NCBI GenBank assembly: GCA_024691765.1 | Contig: JAILNI010000006.1 | Span: 1-64,000, forward strand | Source: Bacteroidales bacterium | Lineage (GTDB): Bacteria; Bacteroidota; Bacteroidia; Bacteroidales; UBA932 | Reading direction: 5' to 3' | Length of the DNA: 64,000 nt | Part shown: in pieces, positions 43,210-51,287 of the stretch | Layout: every line of letters starts with the position of its first letter | Numbering within the stretch: position 1 is the first letter of the stretch | Program-made: the position numbers and the translations under genes | Notes under the pieces: model-generated | Told to the model about the DNA's origin: nothing | Seen by the model: only the letters and a program-made list of their open reading frames with translations | The model's database searches: none

Positions 43210-43625
43210 TGGCAGAGATTATTTCACATCCCGGACGCATCCTCGAGGTCACGCCCGAGTTCACGACGGTACAGTTCACCGCCCTTTCGGCCTGCGGCTC
43301 CTGCCATGCGCAGGGCTTCTGCGGCGCTTCGACCGGAGAGGAGAAGACCCTGCAGATTCCAAGCGTTCCCGGGAACTGGCAACCGGGCCAGGAGGTGGAC
43401 GTGTGCGTGAAGCGCGGAATGGGCTTCAAGGCCGTCTGGCTCTGTTACGCCCTGCCCCTCGTGGTGCTTCTGGCTGTGCTCCTGGGCCTTGTCGCCCTCG
43501 GAGTGCGTGAGTGGGTGGCGGGCCTCTCGGCCATAGGCGCCACCCTGCTTTATTATCTGGTCCTCGCTCTCTTCAGGGACCGTCTTTCGAACGAATATAC
43601 ATTTTACATAAAGGAGAAGAAATGA
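43209..43625 (+). CDS. rseC: RseC/MucC-like membrane protein
   Basis: The 138-residue protein has a Cys-rich cytoplasmic N-terminus (CGSCHAQGFCGAS near residues 31-43) and two membrane helices (about 75-120), as in RseC. In E. coli, RseC modulates sigma-E and helps reduce SoxR together with the Rsx (Rnf) complex. Its place as the first gene before rnfB fits a role in Rnf assembly or redox signalling. It overlaps rnfB by 4 nt (ATGA). Confidence 0.88.
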   Translation: MAEIISHPGRILEVTPEFTTVQFTALSACGSCHAQGFCGASTGEEKTLQIPSVPGNWQPGQEVDVCVKRGMGFKAVWLCYALPLVVLLAVLLGLVALGVREWVAGLSAIGATLLYYLVLALFRDRLSNEYTFYIKEKK

Positions 43626-44455
43626 GTTCTACCCTTATCTGGACTGTAGTCATTCTCTTCGGCCTGGGGCTTCTGTTGGCACTGCTCCTGTTCCTGGTGG
43701 CTCGGAAGTTCAAGGTAGAGGAAGACCCGAGGGTCGCTTTGGTCGAGGCTGAACTGCCCGGAGCCAACTGCGGCGGATGCGGCTATGCGGGGTGCCACGA
43801 TTTTGCGGTAACCTCCTGCGCTGCTCCCGATCTCTCGAAGCACTGGTGCCCGGTAGGCGGCGCGCCGGTGATGGAGAAGGTAGCAGGCATACTCGGACAT
43901 CAGGTGGAGAAAAAAGCCCCCATGGTGGCCGTCGTGCGTTGCGCCGGCAGCTGCGAGGCTAGGCCCCGCACCAATATCTACCAGGGAGCTGAGAGCTGCC
44001 GCCACAAAGCCTGGCTCTACGCCGGCGATACCGGCTGCGCGTTCGGTTGCCTCGGCTGCGGAGACTGTGCTGCCGCATGCAAATTCGGCGCCCTTTCCAT
44101 GGATCCCGCCACAGGCCTTCCCGTGGTGGATGAAAGCAAGTGTACGGCCTGTGGCGCATGCGTATCCGCCTGCCCCAGGGCTATTATCGAGCTCAGGGCC
44201 AAGGGCCCGCGCGGCATACGCGAGTACGTCGCCTGCCGCAACCAGGACCGCGGCCCCGTGGCACGCAAGGCCTGCTCTGCCGCCTGCATAGGCTGCGGCA
44301 TCTGCCTTAAGAACTGCGAGCATGACGCCATAGTGCTGGAGAACAATCTGGCATACATAGATTTCACCAAGTGCAAGCTCTGCCGCAAGTGCGAGGCCGC
44401 CTGCCCCACCGGAGCAATACACGGAGTCAATTTTCCAAAGCCCCTCGTGAAATGA
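43622..44455 (+). CDS. rnfB: Rnf complex ferredoxin subunit RnfB
   Basis: RnfB takes electrons from ferredoxin at the membrane Rnf complex. The 277-residue protein has one N-terminal helix (about 5-27), the Fe-S cluster motif GANCGGCGYAGCHDFA (about 43-58), and several 4Fe-4S clusters of CxxCxxC type in the C-terminal half (CLGCGDCAAAC, CTACGACVSACP, CIGCGICLKNC, CKLCRKCEAACP). ATG 43622 overlaps the rseC stop by 4 nt with an AGGAG a few nt upstream; a longer frame from 43511 reads inside rseC. Confidence 0.95.
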   Translation: MSSTLIWTVVILFGLGLLLALLLFLVARKFKVEEDPRVALVEAELPGANCGGCGYAGCHDFAVTSCAAPDLSKHWCPVGGAPVMEKVAGILGHQVEKKAPMVAVVRCAGSCEARPRTNIYQGAESCRHKAWLYAGDTGCAFGCLGCGDCAAACKFGALSMDPATGLPVVDESKCTACGACVSACPRAIIELRAKGPRGIREYVACRNQDRGPVARKACSAACIGCGICLKNCEHDAIVLENNLAYIDFTKCKLCRKCEAACPTGAIHGVNFPKPLVK

Positions 44456-45855
44456 AAAGGATGACCTTCAGCATAGGCGGCGTGCATCCCCAGGACTGCA
44501 AGCTCGCGAAGGACCGCCCGATCGAGGTCCTTCCCCTTCCCAAAACACTCTGGGTATCGATGGCCCAGCATCTCGGCGCACCGGCGAAACCGGTCGTGGC
44601 CGTGGGCGACAGGGTACTTACCGGCCAGGTGATTGCCGAACCGGGAGGCTTCATCTCGGCATTCGTGCATTCTCCCGCAACGGGCACCGTCAAAAGCATA
44701 GCTCCGAGGGCGGATCTTGCCGGACGTCCCGTTCCCCATATAGAAATAGAGGTAGAGGGAGACGAGTGGGCCCCCGGAATCGACACGACTCCCGATCTCG
44801 TGACCGCCATTCCCGACGACCGTCAGATGATGCTCGACCGCATCAAAAACTGCGGAGTCGTCGGCCTCGGCGGCGCTACCTTCCCCACACACGTCAAACT
44901 CAACCCCGCACCGGGCAGCCCGGCCGCCGAAGCTCTCCTTATCAACGGAAGCGAGTGCGAGCCCTTCCTCACCAGCGATTACCGCCTCATGCTGGAAAGC
45001 CCGAAGCAGATTCTTGTAGGCGCGGCCATAATGCAGAAGATACTCGGTGGGCCGCACTGCTACATCTGCATAGAAGACAACAAGCCCCAGGCGATAAAGA
45101 TTATGCGGGAGGCCCTTGCCGAACTCGGTTTTGCCGGGATGACGGTACAGCCGCTTCTCAAGAAATACCCGCAGGGCGGAGAAAAACAGCTCATACAGGC
45201 GGTGATGCGTCGCGAAGTGGGCTCCGGGGCGCTCCCGATAAGCGTGGGCGCCGTGGTGCAGAACGTGACGACAGCCTTCGCAGTGTACGAAGCCGTGCAG
45301 AAGAACAAACCCCTGCTCACCAACATACTTACCGTTACGGGCGACTGCCTGCCTGTCGAGGCCCAGCACAACTACCTTTTCCGCATAGGCATGCCGCTGA
45401 GCTACATAGCGCAGTATGCAGGCGGCATCCCGGAGGGAGCAGCCAAGATAGTGAGCGGAGGCCCGATGATGGGCCGTGCGGTAGCCAACCTTGAGGCCAC
45501 TACGGTCAAGGGCTCGTCGGCGCTGCTTTATCTCTCCGAACCCACAACCCGTCGCTGGACGAAGACCGCATGCATACGCTGCGGCCGCTGCTCCGAGGCC
45601 TGCCCCATGGGGCTCGAGCCTTTCCTGCTCAACCGCCTCTATAAGGCCGGACTCACGGACGAACTCGAAAAGAACGCGGTGCAGGACTGCATAGAATGCG
45701 GCTGCTGCCTCTTCAGCTGCCCTGCCGGAATCCCGCTGCTCGACAACGTACGCCAGGCAAAACTTCAGGTAATGGGAATCATGAGGGGCCGCGCCGCCGC
45801 TGCAAAGGCAGCCGCCGAAGCGGCGAAGGCCGCAGAAACACCAAAACAGCAGTAA
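44452..45855 (+). CDS. rnfC: Rnf complex NADH-binding subunit RnfC
   Basis: RnfC binds FMN and NAD(H). The 467-residue protein starts MKRMTFSIGGVHPQD and has the NADH/FMN domain (CGVVGLGGATFPTHVKL, about 145-160). The C-terminal part carries two 4Fe-4S clusters (CIRCGRCSEACPMG and CIECGCCLFSCPAGIP), then an Ala/Lys-rich tail. It overlaps rnfB by 4 nt (ATGA). Length is normal for the short form. Confidence 0.95.
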   Translation: MKRMTFSIGGVHPQDCKLAKDRPIEVLPLPKTLWVSMAQHLGAPAKPVVAVGDRVLTGQVIAEPGGFISAFVHSPATGTVKSIAPRADLAGRPVPHIEIEVEGDEWAPGIDTTPDLVTAIPDDRQMMLDRIKNCGVVGLGGATFPTHVKLNPAPGSPAAEALLINGSECEPFLTSDYRLMLESPKQILVGAAIMQKILGGPHCYICIEDNKPQAIKIMREALAELGFAGMTVQPLLKKYPQGGEKQLIQAVMRREVGSGALPISVGAVVQNVTTAFAVYEAVQKNKPLLTNILTVTGDCLPVEAQHNYLFRIGMPLSYIAQYAGGIPEGAAKIVSGGPMMGRAVANLEATTVKGSSALLYLSEPTTRRWTKTACIRCGRCSEACPMGLEPFLLNRLYKAGLTDELEKNAVQDCIECGCCLFSCPAGIPLLDNVRQAKLQVMGIMRGRAAAAKAAAEAAKAAETPKQQ

Positions 45856-45856
45856 T

Positions 45857-46822
45857 ATGGCAGAATCCTATATAGTATCCGGCAATCCCCACTGGCATTC
45901 GCCCGTATCCACGAAGCGCCTCATGCTCGACGTGGTGCTGGCCCTGTGCCCTGCGGTGATAGTCTCGTTCCTCTTCTACGGCTGGAGCGAAATACTCGTC
46001 ATGGCCGAGAGCATAGCTTTCTGCGTGCTGCTCGAGTGGGCCATCACGAAATTCCTTCTCAAGAAACCCTCCACCATAGGCGACCTCTCGGCGGTCGTGA
46101 CAGGCATGCTGCTGGCCATGAACCTCCCGTCCGGCACACCCTGGTGGATAGTGCTCATCGGAGCAATCGTCGCGATAGGCGTCGCCAAGATGAGTTTCGG
46201 AGGCATAGGCCAGAACATCTTCAACCCGGCAATCACGGGTCGCGTCTTCCTGCTGGTGAGTTTCCCGGCGCAGATGACCACATGGCCCGTACCGGCGGGA
46301 TTCCTTTCCGTCCCCGACGGTTTCACCGGAGCGACGCTACTTCAACAGGTCAAGATACTCGGTGCAGGAGGGGCCGACGCCCTCGTATCGCTCCAGACCC
46401 TCTTTACCAATATAGGCGGCTCGGCGGGAGAGATATCCGCACTCGCCCTTCTGGCAGGCTGGCTGTATCTTGTCTGCCGCAGGGTCATCAAGCCCTGGAT
46501 AACGCTGAGCATCTTCGGAACCGTTGCGCTGATATCCGCGGTATTCCATGCAGTGAATCCGGAACTCTATACCGGAGCGCTCTTCAACCTTCTCACCGGC
46601 GGCGTGATACTCGGCGCCTGCTTCATGGCCACCGACTATGTCACCTCGCCCATGACCTCCTGGGGAGGCGTGGTTTACGGAATAGGGATAGGCTTCATCC
46701 TCATGATGATACGCTACTTCGGTTCCTATCCGGAGGGCATGTCGTTCGCTATTCTTCTGATGAACATGGCGGTTCCGCTGCTCAACATGGCGTTCCACCA
46801 GAAAAAGTACGGGAGGAAGTAA
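45857..46822 (+). CDS. rnfD: Rnf complex membrane subunit RnfD
   Basis: A 321-residue polytopic protein of about nine helices. It carries a covalent FMN on a threonine in the family; the likely site here is in FTGATLLQQ (about residue 155-163). NPAITGRVFLLVSFP and FMATDYVTSPMTSWG are typical NqrB/RnfD segments. It starts 1 nt after rnfC and forms part of the ion-translocating core. Confidence 0.95.
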   Translation: MAESYIVSGNPHWHSPVSTKRLMLDVVLALCPAVIVSFLFYGWSEILVMAESIAFCVLLEWAITKFLLKKPSTIGDLSAVVTGMLLAMNLPSGTPWWIVLIGAIVAIGVAKMSFGGIGQNIFNPAITGRVFLLVSFPAQMTTWPVPAGFLSVPDGFTGATLLQQVKILGAGGADALVSLQTLFTNIGGSAGEISALALLAGWLYLVCRRVIKPWITLSIFGTVALISAVFHAVNPELYTGALFNLLTGGVILGACFMATDYVTSPMTSWGGVVYGIGIGFILMMIRYFGSYPEGMSFAILLMNMAVPLLNMAFHQKKYGRK

Positions 46823-46823
46823 C

Positions 46824-47405
46824 ATGGCGGCAAAAAGCAATCTTTCCGGAATGGCGCTCTGCCTTTCACTGGTCTGCCTCGTATGCGGGGCGGTGCTGGG
46901 CAGCGTCTATGCGGTAACCAAGAGCCCCATCGAAGCGGCTGCGGCAGCGGAGGCCAAAGCGGCCATAGCGGAAGTCCTTCCCGAAGGGGGAGAGATCTCT
47001 GAGGCCAGGGAGGCCGAAGGGATGGAGTACTACTGCTCGGTGGCCGACAGCGCCGTAGTGGCGTATGCGGTCAGGAGCAGCGCCGTCGGTTTCGGCGGTC
47101 CGCTTACCCTTATGGTGGGCGTCCTGCCCGACGGCAGCATATGGAACACAAAGGTGCTTTCCCACAGCGAAACCCCGGGCCTCGGAGCCAAATGCACCAC
47201 CGACGAGGGCTTTATGGCCCAGTGGAAGGGCTTCAAGGGGGATTTTTCAGTCAGGAAGGACGGGGGAGACGTGGACGCCATAACAGCTTCCACCATCACC
47301 TCCAGGGCCTACGCGAAGGCAGTGGCCCAGGCATCCGCGCTGGTCGTCCGTCTCCACGGAGGCGATGCGGTCACCGGTGCTTCCGTTAACGATAAGGAGG
47401 ACTAA
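46824..47405 (+). CDS. rnfG: Rnf complex FMN-binding subunit RnfG
   Basis: The 193-residue protein has one N-terminal helix (about 8-30) and a periplasmic FMN-binding domain. The flavin-attachment motif reads VDAITASTITS (about 149-159), a variant of the common SGATITS. HSETPGLGAKC is another family segment. RnfG passes electrons between flavins on the outer face. It starts 1 nt after rnfD. Near its 3' end lies AGGAGG (47395-47400), which serves rnfE. Confidence 0.94.
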   Translation: MAAKSNLSGMALCLSLVCLVCGAVLGSVYAVTKSPIEAAAAAEAKAAIAEVLPEGGEISEAREAEGMEYYCSVADSAVVAYAVRSSAVGFGGPLTLMVGVLPDGSIWNTKVLSHSETPGLGAKCTTDEGFMAQWKGFKGDFSVRKDGGDVDAITASTITSRAYAKAVAQASALVVRLHGGDAVTGASVNDKED

Positions 47406-47408
47406 GCA

Positions 47409-47996
47409 ATGGCAGGAAAGAACTGGTCTCTCATTACCAAGGGTTTCCTTAAGGAGAACCCGACCTTTGTGCTGGTGCTGGGCATGTGCCCGACGCTTGC
47501 CACCACCACCTCGGCCATGAACGGCCTGGAGATGGGCCTTGCGACCCTCTTCGTGCTGGTGCTTAGCAATATAGTGATTTCGCTCCTGTCTCCGGTCGTG
47601 CCCGACAAGGTGCACATTCCGGTCTACATAGTGGTGATAGCCACCTTCGTGACGGTACTCCAGCTGGTCATGCAGGCATGGACTCCGGCGGCCTACAAGA
47701 CCCTCGGACTCTTCATCCCGCTGATTGTGGTGAACTGCATCATCCTCGGCCGCGCTGAGGCCTTCGCCTGCAAGCACAACTGCTGGGAGAGCGCCCTCGA
47801 CGGAATAGGAATCGGCCTTGGTTTCACCGCTTCGCTCACCGTCATAGGCATAGTCCGGGAGATTCTCGGCAGCGGTTCCGTGTTCGGCTGGAAGTTCATC
47901 CCAGGCGACGGCATCCTGGCCTTCGTGATGGCTCCCGGCGCCTTCCTGGTGCTGGGCTATCTTATGGTACTGTTCAACAAAATAGCAAAGAAGTAA
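47409..47996 (+). CDS. rnfE: Rnf complex membrane subunit RnfE
   Basis: The 195-residue protein has six helices, as in RnfE/NqrD, and typical segments FLKENPTFVLVLGMCPTLA and NCIILGRAEAFACKHN. RnfE and RnfA form pseudo-symmetric halves that hold an Fe-S cluster through conserved Cys residues. AGGAGG lies 8 nt before the ATG. Confidence 0.95.
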   Translation: MAGKNWSLITKGFLKENPTFVLVLGMCPTLATTTSAMNGLEMGLATLFVLVLSNIVISLLSPVVPDKVHIPVYIVVIATFVTVLQLVMQAWTPAAYKTLGLFIPLIVVNCIILGRAEAFACKHNCWESALDGIGIGLGFTASLTVIGIVREILGSGSVFGWKFIPGDGILAFVMAPGAFLVLGYLMVLFNKIAKK

Positions 47997-47999
47997 GCC

Positions 48000-48602
48000 A
48001 TGGAATACCTGCTCATTATAATCTCGGCGATATTCGTAAACAATATCGTACTGGCGCAGTTCCTCGGCATCTGCCCCTTCCTCGGCGTGTCCGGCAAGCT
48101 CTCCACCTCCACCGGCATGAGCATGGCGGTTTGCTTCGTGATTACCCTTGCCACCGTAGTCACCTGGTTGCTCAACCGCTACCTGCTGGTGCCCTTCGGG
48201 CTGGAGTTCCTGCAGACCATAGCCTTCATCCTCGTGATAGCCGCCCTTGTGCAGATGGTGGAAATCGTGCTCAAGAAGGTTTCGCCTTCGCTCTACCAGG
48301 CGCTAGGCATCTTCCTCCCGCTCATCACCACCAACTGCGCCGTGCTCGGAGTGGCCATTACCGTGGTGAGCAAAGAGTTCACCTTCGGCAGCGCGGCGCC
48401 CCACATGCTGAACCTCGCGGAATCCACGGTTTACGCCTTTGCGACCTCGCTCGGATACGGCCTGGCCATGATTCTCTTCAGCGGAATACGCGAGCATCTG
48501 GCCCTGAGCGACGTACCCAAACCCTTCCGCGGCCTGCCCATAGCTCTCATCTCCGTGAGCATAATGGCTATGGCATTTCTTGGATTTTCGGGAATAGTTT
48601 AA
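48000..48602 (+). CDS. rnfA: Rnf complex membrane subunit RnfA
   Basis: The 200-residue, six-helix protein is RnfA/NqrE: MEYLLIIISAIFVNNIVLAQFLGICPFLGVS and LPLITTNCAVLGVA are typical. It completes the rseC-rnfBCDGEA operon, whose product couples ferredoxin oxidation to NAD+ reduction and export of Na+ or H+. Directly after its stop a new promoter core begins for the TM2 gene. No terminator was seen between them. Confidence 0.95.
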   Translation: MEYLLIIISAIFVNNIVLAQFLGICPFLGVSGKLSTSTGMSMAVCFVITLATVVTWLLNRYLLVPFGLEFLQTIAFILVIAALVQMVEIVLKKVSPSLYQALGIFLPLITTNCAVLGVAITVVSKEFTFGSAAPHMLNLAESTVYAFATSLGYGLAMILFSGIREHLALSDVPKPFRGLPIALISVSIMAMAFLGFSGIV

Positions 48603-48610
48603 TATATTTG
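48580..48610 (+). promoter_or_regulatory. Promoter of the TM2 gene
   Basis: TTG at 48580-48582, 20 nt, TATATTTG at 48603-48610, then 39 nt to the ATG at 48650. A full promoter, overlapping the 3' end of rnfA. Confidence 0.8.
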
Positions 48611-48649
48611 CGTATTGGCTTAGTACTTTTAACCAAAACCTTTAATAAA

Positions 48650-49048
48650 ATGAAGAAAATCTTTGCAGTTCTCGTTGCCCTCTTCGCAGTCGTTGCAGTG
48701 GCAAACGCAGCCAACTATGCAGTTGACAATGCATCTGTCGACGCCCTCTTCACCGAGGCGGTCATGGAAGCTCCCGTAACTCCGGCAGCTCCCGCCACCC
48801 CGGCCCTCAGCGGCGATCCTCAGATCACCAACATCGTAGCCCTTGTCGTTGACTGGATCGGCCTCGGCGGTCTTGGCATCCACAGGCTCATCCTCGGCTC
48901 CAAGCCCATCAACTGCCTCTGGTACTTCCTCACCATCGGCGGCATCTTCGGCATTATTCCTCTCATCGACGGCATCATGCTGATCATCGACCTCATCAAC
49001 GGAAGCGCCAGCTACTTCGACAACCCCGCATTCATCATGTGGCTGTAG
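48650..49048 (+). CDS. Secreted/membrane TM2-domain protein
   Basis: The 132-residue protein has a Sec signal peptide (1-20, ending ANA), an Ala/Pro-rich linker (about 45-58) and a TM2 domain of two hydrophobic segments joined by a short turn (about 65-120, GLGIHRLILG). TM2 proteins are widespread with unclear roles. It has a strong promoter and a strong terminator right after it, so it is likely well expressed. It is the first gene of a four-gene cluster of secreted or membrane proteins. Confidence 0.85.
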   Translation: MKKIFAVLVALFAVVAVANAANYAVDNASVDALFTEAVMEAPVTPAAPATPALSGDPQITNIVALVVDWIGLGGLGIHRLILGSKPINCLWYFLTIGGIFGIIPLIDGIMLIIDLINGSASYFDNPAFIMWL

Positions 49049-49051
49049 TCT

Positions 49052-49819
49052 GTGAAGTGTTTTAGTTACAGGGCGGGCGTTTTCGCCCGCCTTTTCTTTT
49101 TAATCCTGGCTCTCGCATTCGCGGGCGCCCGCCCCGTCGCAGCCCAGAGGCTCTTTCATGTGGACGTGCAAACCAAGACCGTCAACAAGGGGAAGATGCG
49201 CGCTGCGGACAAGGGCATATGGTACACCAGGGGCGGCAATCTCAACATAGAGTGGCGTAACGGAGCCCGCACATATTATTACGTCTCGACCCCGTACGGC
49301 TTTACCGACGTCTACTACCCTTCGAGCAAGGAGGTAACGACCCTCGACCAGCAGATGTTCAACCCTTCCGACGAACTTCTCTGGCTTTTCGCTGAAGGCG
49401 GAATCGAGGACATGGGGCTGGCGCGGGAAGGCTTCGTTCTCAAGTCTTTCACAAAAGACGGCGACTACACTGTGCGCCGTTATGAGCCCCGCAAGTCCGG
49501 CGGCATGTGCACACGGGTAGACGTGGCCTTCGATTCCGACTACCTGCCGGTTTACTGCGCCTACTTCGACAAAAAAGGTCGCATCCTCACCAAAACCTAT
49601 CTCTCCGACTACACTTCCGTCAAGGGCTTCGCCTTCCCAATGAGGGTGACGGAAATATCCTATCTGTTGGAGAAGAACGATTCCACCGTGCGCCTGGACC
49701 TCTACCGTGGCCTCGAGATTGACGAGCCTGCCGACATGTTCGGTTTCCGGGTTCCGTCAGATGCGAAGCGCGTCGACATGAAGGAAGGGCTCAAGGCCGC
49801 GAAAAAAAACCTGAAGTGA
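49052..49819 (+). CDS. LolA-like secreted protein
   Basis: The 255-residue protein has a signal peptide (about 1-31, ending VAAQ) and a beta-rich mature part with a pattern like LolA-type outer-membrane lipoprotein carriers (WYTRGGNLNIEWRNGARTYYY, DSDYLPVYCAYFDKKGRILTKTYLSD). Such folds bind lipids or lipoproteins; I cannot confirm a function. GTG 49052 is the only start that keeps the signal peptide. The terminator hairpin at 49072-49101 lies inside the signal-peptide codons. The stop overlaps the next start by 4 nt (GTGA). Confidence 0.6.
   Translation: MKCFSYRAGVFARLFFLILALAFAGARPVAAQRLFHVDVQTKTVNKGKMRAADKGIWYTRGGNLNIEWRNGARTYYYVSTPYGFTDVYYPSSKEVTTLDQQMFNPSDELLWLFAEGGIEDMGLAREGFVLKSFTKDGDYTVRRYEPRKSGGMCTRVDVAFDSDYLPVYCAYFDKKGRILTKTYLSDYTSVKGFAFPMRVTEISYLLEKNDSTVRLDLYRGLEIDEPADMFGFRVPSDAKRVDMKEGLKAAKKNLK
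49072..49101 (+). terminator. Terminator of the TM2 gene, inside the next gene
   Basis: GGCGGGCG (49072-49079) pairs with CGCCCGCC (49084-49091) around TTTT, and TTTTCTTTTT follows. It lies 24 nt after the TM2 stop and within codons 7-17 of the following gene, so it may let only part of the transcripts through. Confidence 0.85.
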
Positions 49820-50643
49820 ACGCGCTCTTCCTCGCCGCCCTGCTGCTGGTTACGGCTCCAGTCCAGCCTGCTCCCTACTATCCATCCGCGGATTCTCCCG
49901 CGTGGCCGGAGGTGCACGGGCCGTTCTCCTGGGCGGACAGGATCATGAACTCGAGCCGGCTTGCGCGTTCCGGCGGCATTTACAAACTCAGGCAGGAAAC
50001 CCTTCGCCTTTTTACTCCTACGGCCGACATCAAGGCTTTTGCCGTGCCGGATATCCAGCGCTTTTCCGTATCCGAAAAACTGGATTTCTTTTCATACGCG
50101 CTTGGCTCGGAACTCTACCGGGATGCCGCGGCACTGCTTTATGCCGACGGACTTTTCGAGCAGTCCGACACCCTGCAGTATCTGCGCGGCGTGGTGGCTT
50201 ACGACGTCCGCGACTTTTCGCTCGCAGCTGCCCAGTTCGCCGCCGTTCCGGAAAGCAGCCCTTATTCCGTGCAGGCGAAGTCGTTCCTCGATGTCTGGAA
50301 CTCTACCCCGGAAGTGCCAGGATACAAAGCCCGAAGCCCCTTTCTCGCCGCGGCAATGTCTGCCGTCATTCCCGGCTCGGGAAAAATCTATGCCGGCGAC
50401 CTGCGCAGCGGCATCTCGACCTTCCTCGTTGTGGGCGCCCTCGGAGGCATGGCGGCGGAGTCGTGGATAAAGCTCGGCGGCCGCGACTGGCGCACCATAG
50501 CACTCTCTTCTGTCTTCGGACTTTTCTATATAGGAAACATTTACGGAAGCGCAGTCTCCGTTTCGGTAATCACCAATACCTACCAGGATGCTCAGAAAGC
50601 TACTCTTCTGTTCGATCTTCGCATTCCTCTGCACCAGTTTTAG
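49816..50643 (+). CDS. Uncharacterised membrane protein with IPGSGxxYAGD motif
   Basis: The 275-residue protein has an N-terminal signal (about 1-18), a helical middle that looks TPR-like (SVSEKLDFFSYALGSELYRDAA), and two C-terminal hydrophobic segments (about 180-250) that hold AAAMSAVIPGSGKIYAGD. That motif resembles both its downstream neighbour and the TM2 pattern GxGxHRxxLG, and may be DUF5683-like. GTG start overlaps the previous stop (GTGA). The next gene begins 56 nt before this one ends. Function unknown. Confidence 0.65.
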   Translation: MNALFLAALLLVTAPVQPAPYYPSADSPAWPEVHGPFSWADRIMNSSRLARSGGIYKLRQETLRLFTPTADIKAFAVPDIQRFSVSEKLDFFSYALGSELYRDAAALLYADGLFEQSDTLQYLRGVVAYDVRDFSLAAAQFAAVPESSPYSVQAKSFLDVWNSTPEVPGYKARSPFLAAAMSAVIPGSGKIYAGDLRSGISTFLVVGALGGMAAESWIKLGGRDWRTIALSSVFGLFYIGNIYGSAVSVSVITNTYQDAQKATLLFDLRIPLHQF

Positions 50644-51274
50644 CCTGACGGCAGTAGGTGCGGAGCCTGGAAACGGCGGGCAGCAGAGTCTGCTGCCCGC
50701 CGAACTCTCCGCTGCGCTGTGCGAAATGGTGGCCTGGGAGGCGAACGACAAGGCTACGCGCGACTCGCTGCTGCTGGCCAGGGCGCAGTTCCTTTCGGAG
50801 GCTGGCGAGAGCGGCCGCGCCTACGAAACGGTATGCCGCATATCGCGTTTCGGACTGGACGCCGACAGGCGCGCAGAACTGCTTCGCCGCAAACTCATGT
50901 ACACCTGGGAGGCAGGGATGATGGATGATTTCCGGGGATTCCTGGAAGAGGCTTCCGTCAATTCCCCGTCCGGTTCTCCACGCCACCGCAGCGAAGATCT
51001 TGCAATGATACTGAGCGTAATCCCGGGAGCCGGCCTCGCCTATGCGGGAGACTGGACAGGAGCAGGAAAGGCTTTCCTTGCCGGCGGCACAACCATTGCT
51101 CTCGGCGTTGGCGCTTTCCTTTCGGGACTCTACGTTACCGCTTTCCTCGGCGGAGGCATGCTCCTCTACACCATCCTTCCTCCAAGTACCGACAAGGCAG
51201 TAAAAACTGCGGCCGAATTCAACAGCCGCCGCCTCAAGGAGTTCTACACTCCAATCTACGACTCAATCAGATAA
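50588..51274 (+). CDS. Uncharacterised membrane protein, paralogue of its neighbour
   Basis: The 228-residue protein has a signal peptide (about 1-24, ending VGA), a helical middle, and two C-terminal hydrophobic segments starting LAMILSVIPGAGLAYAGD (about 137-155), the same motif as the previous gene. Order, motif and layout suggest gene duplication followed by strong change. ATG 50588 lies inside the end of the previous gene (56-nt overlap). A later start would lose the signal peptide. Function unknown; perhaps an envelope complex with the TM2 protein. Confidence 0.65.
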   Translation: MLRKLLFCSIFAFLCTSFSLTAVGAEPGNGGQQSLLPAELSAALCEMVAWEANDKATRDSLLLARAQFLSEAGESGRAYETVCRISRFGLDADRRAELLRRKLMYTWEAGMMDDFRGFLEEASVNSPSGSPRHRSEDLAMILSVIPGAGLAYAGDWTGAGKAFLAGGTTIALGVGAFLSGLYVTAFLGGGMLLYTILPPSTDKAVKTAAEFNSRRLKEFYTPIYDSIR

Positions 51275-51287
51275 CGGGAAAAGCGTC

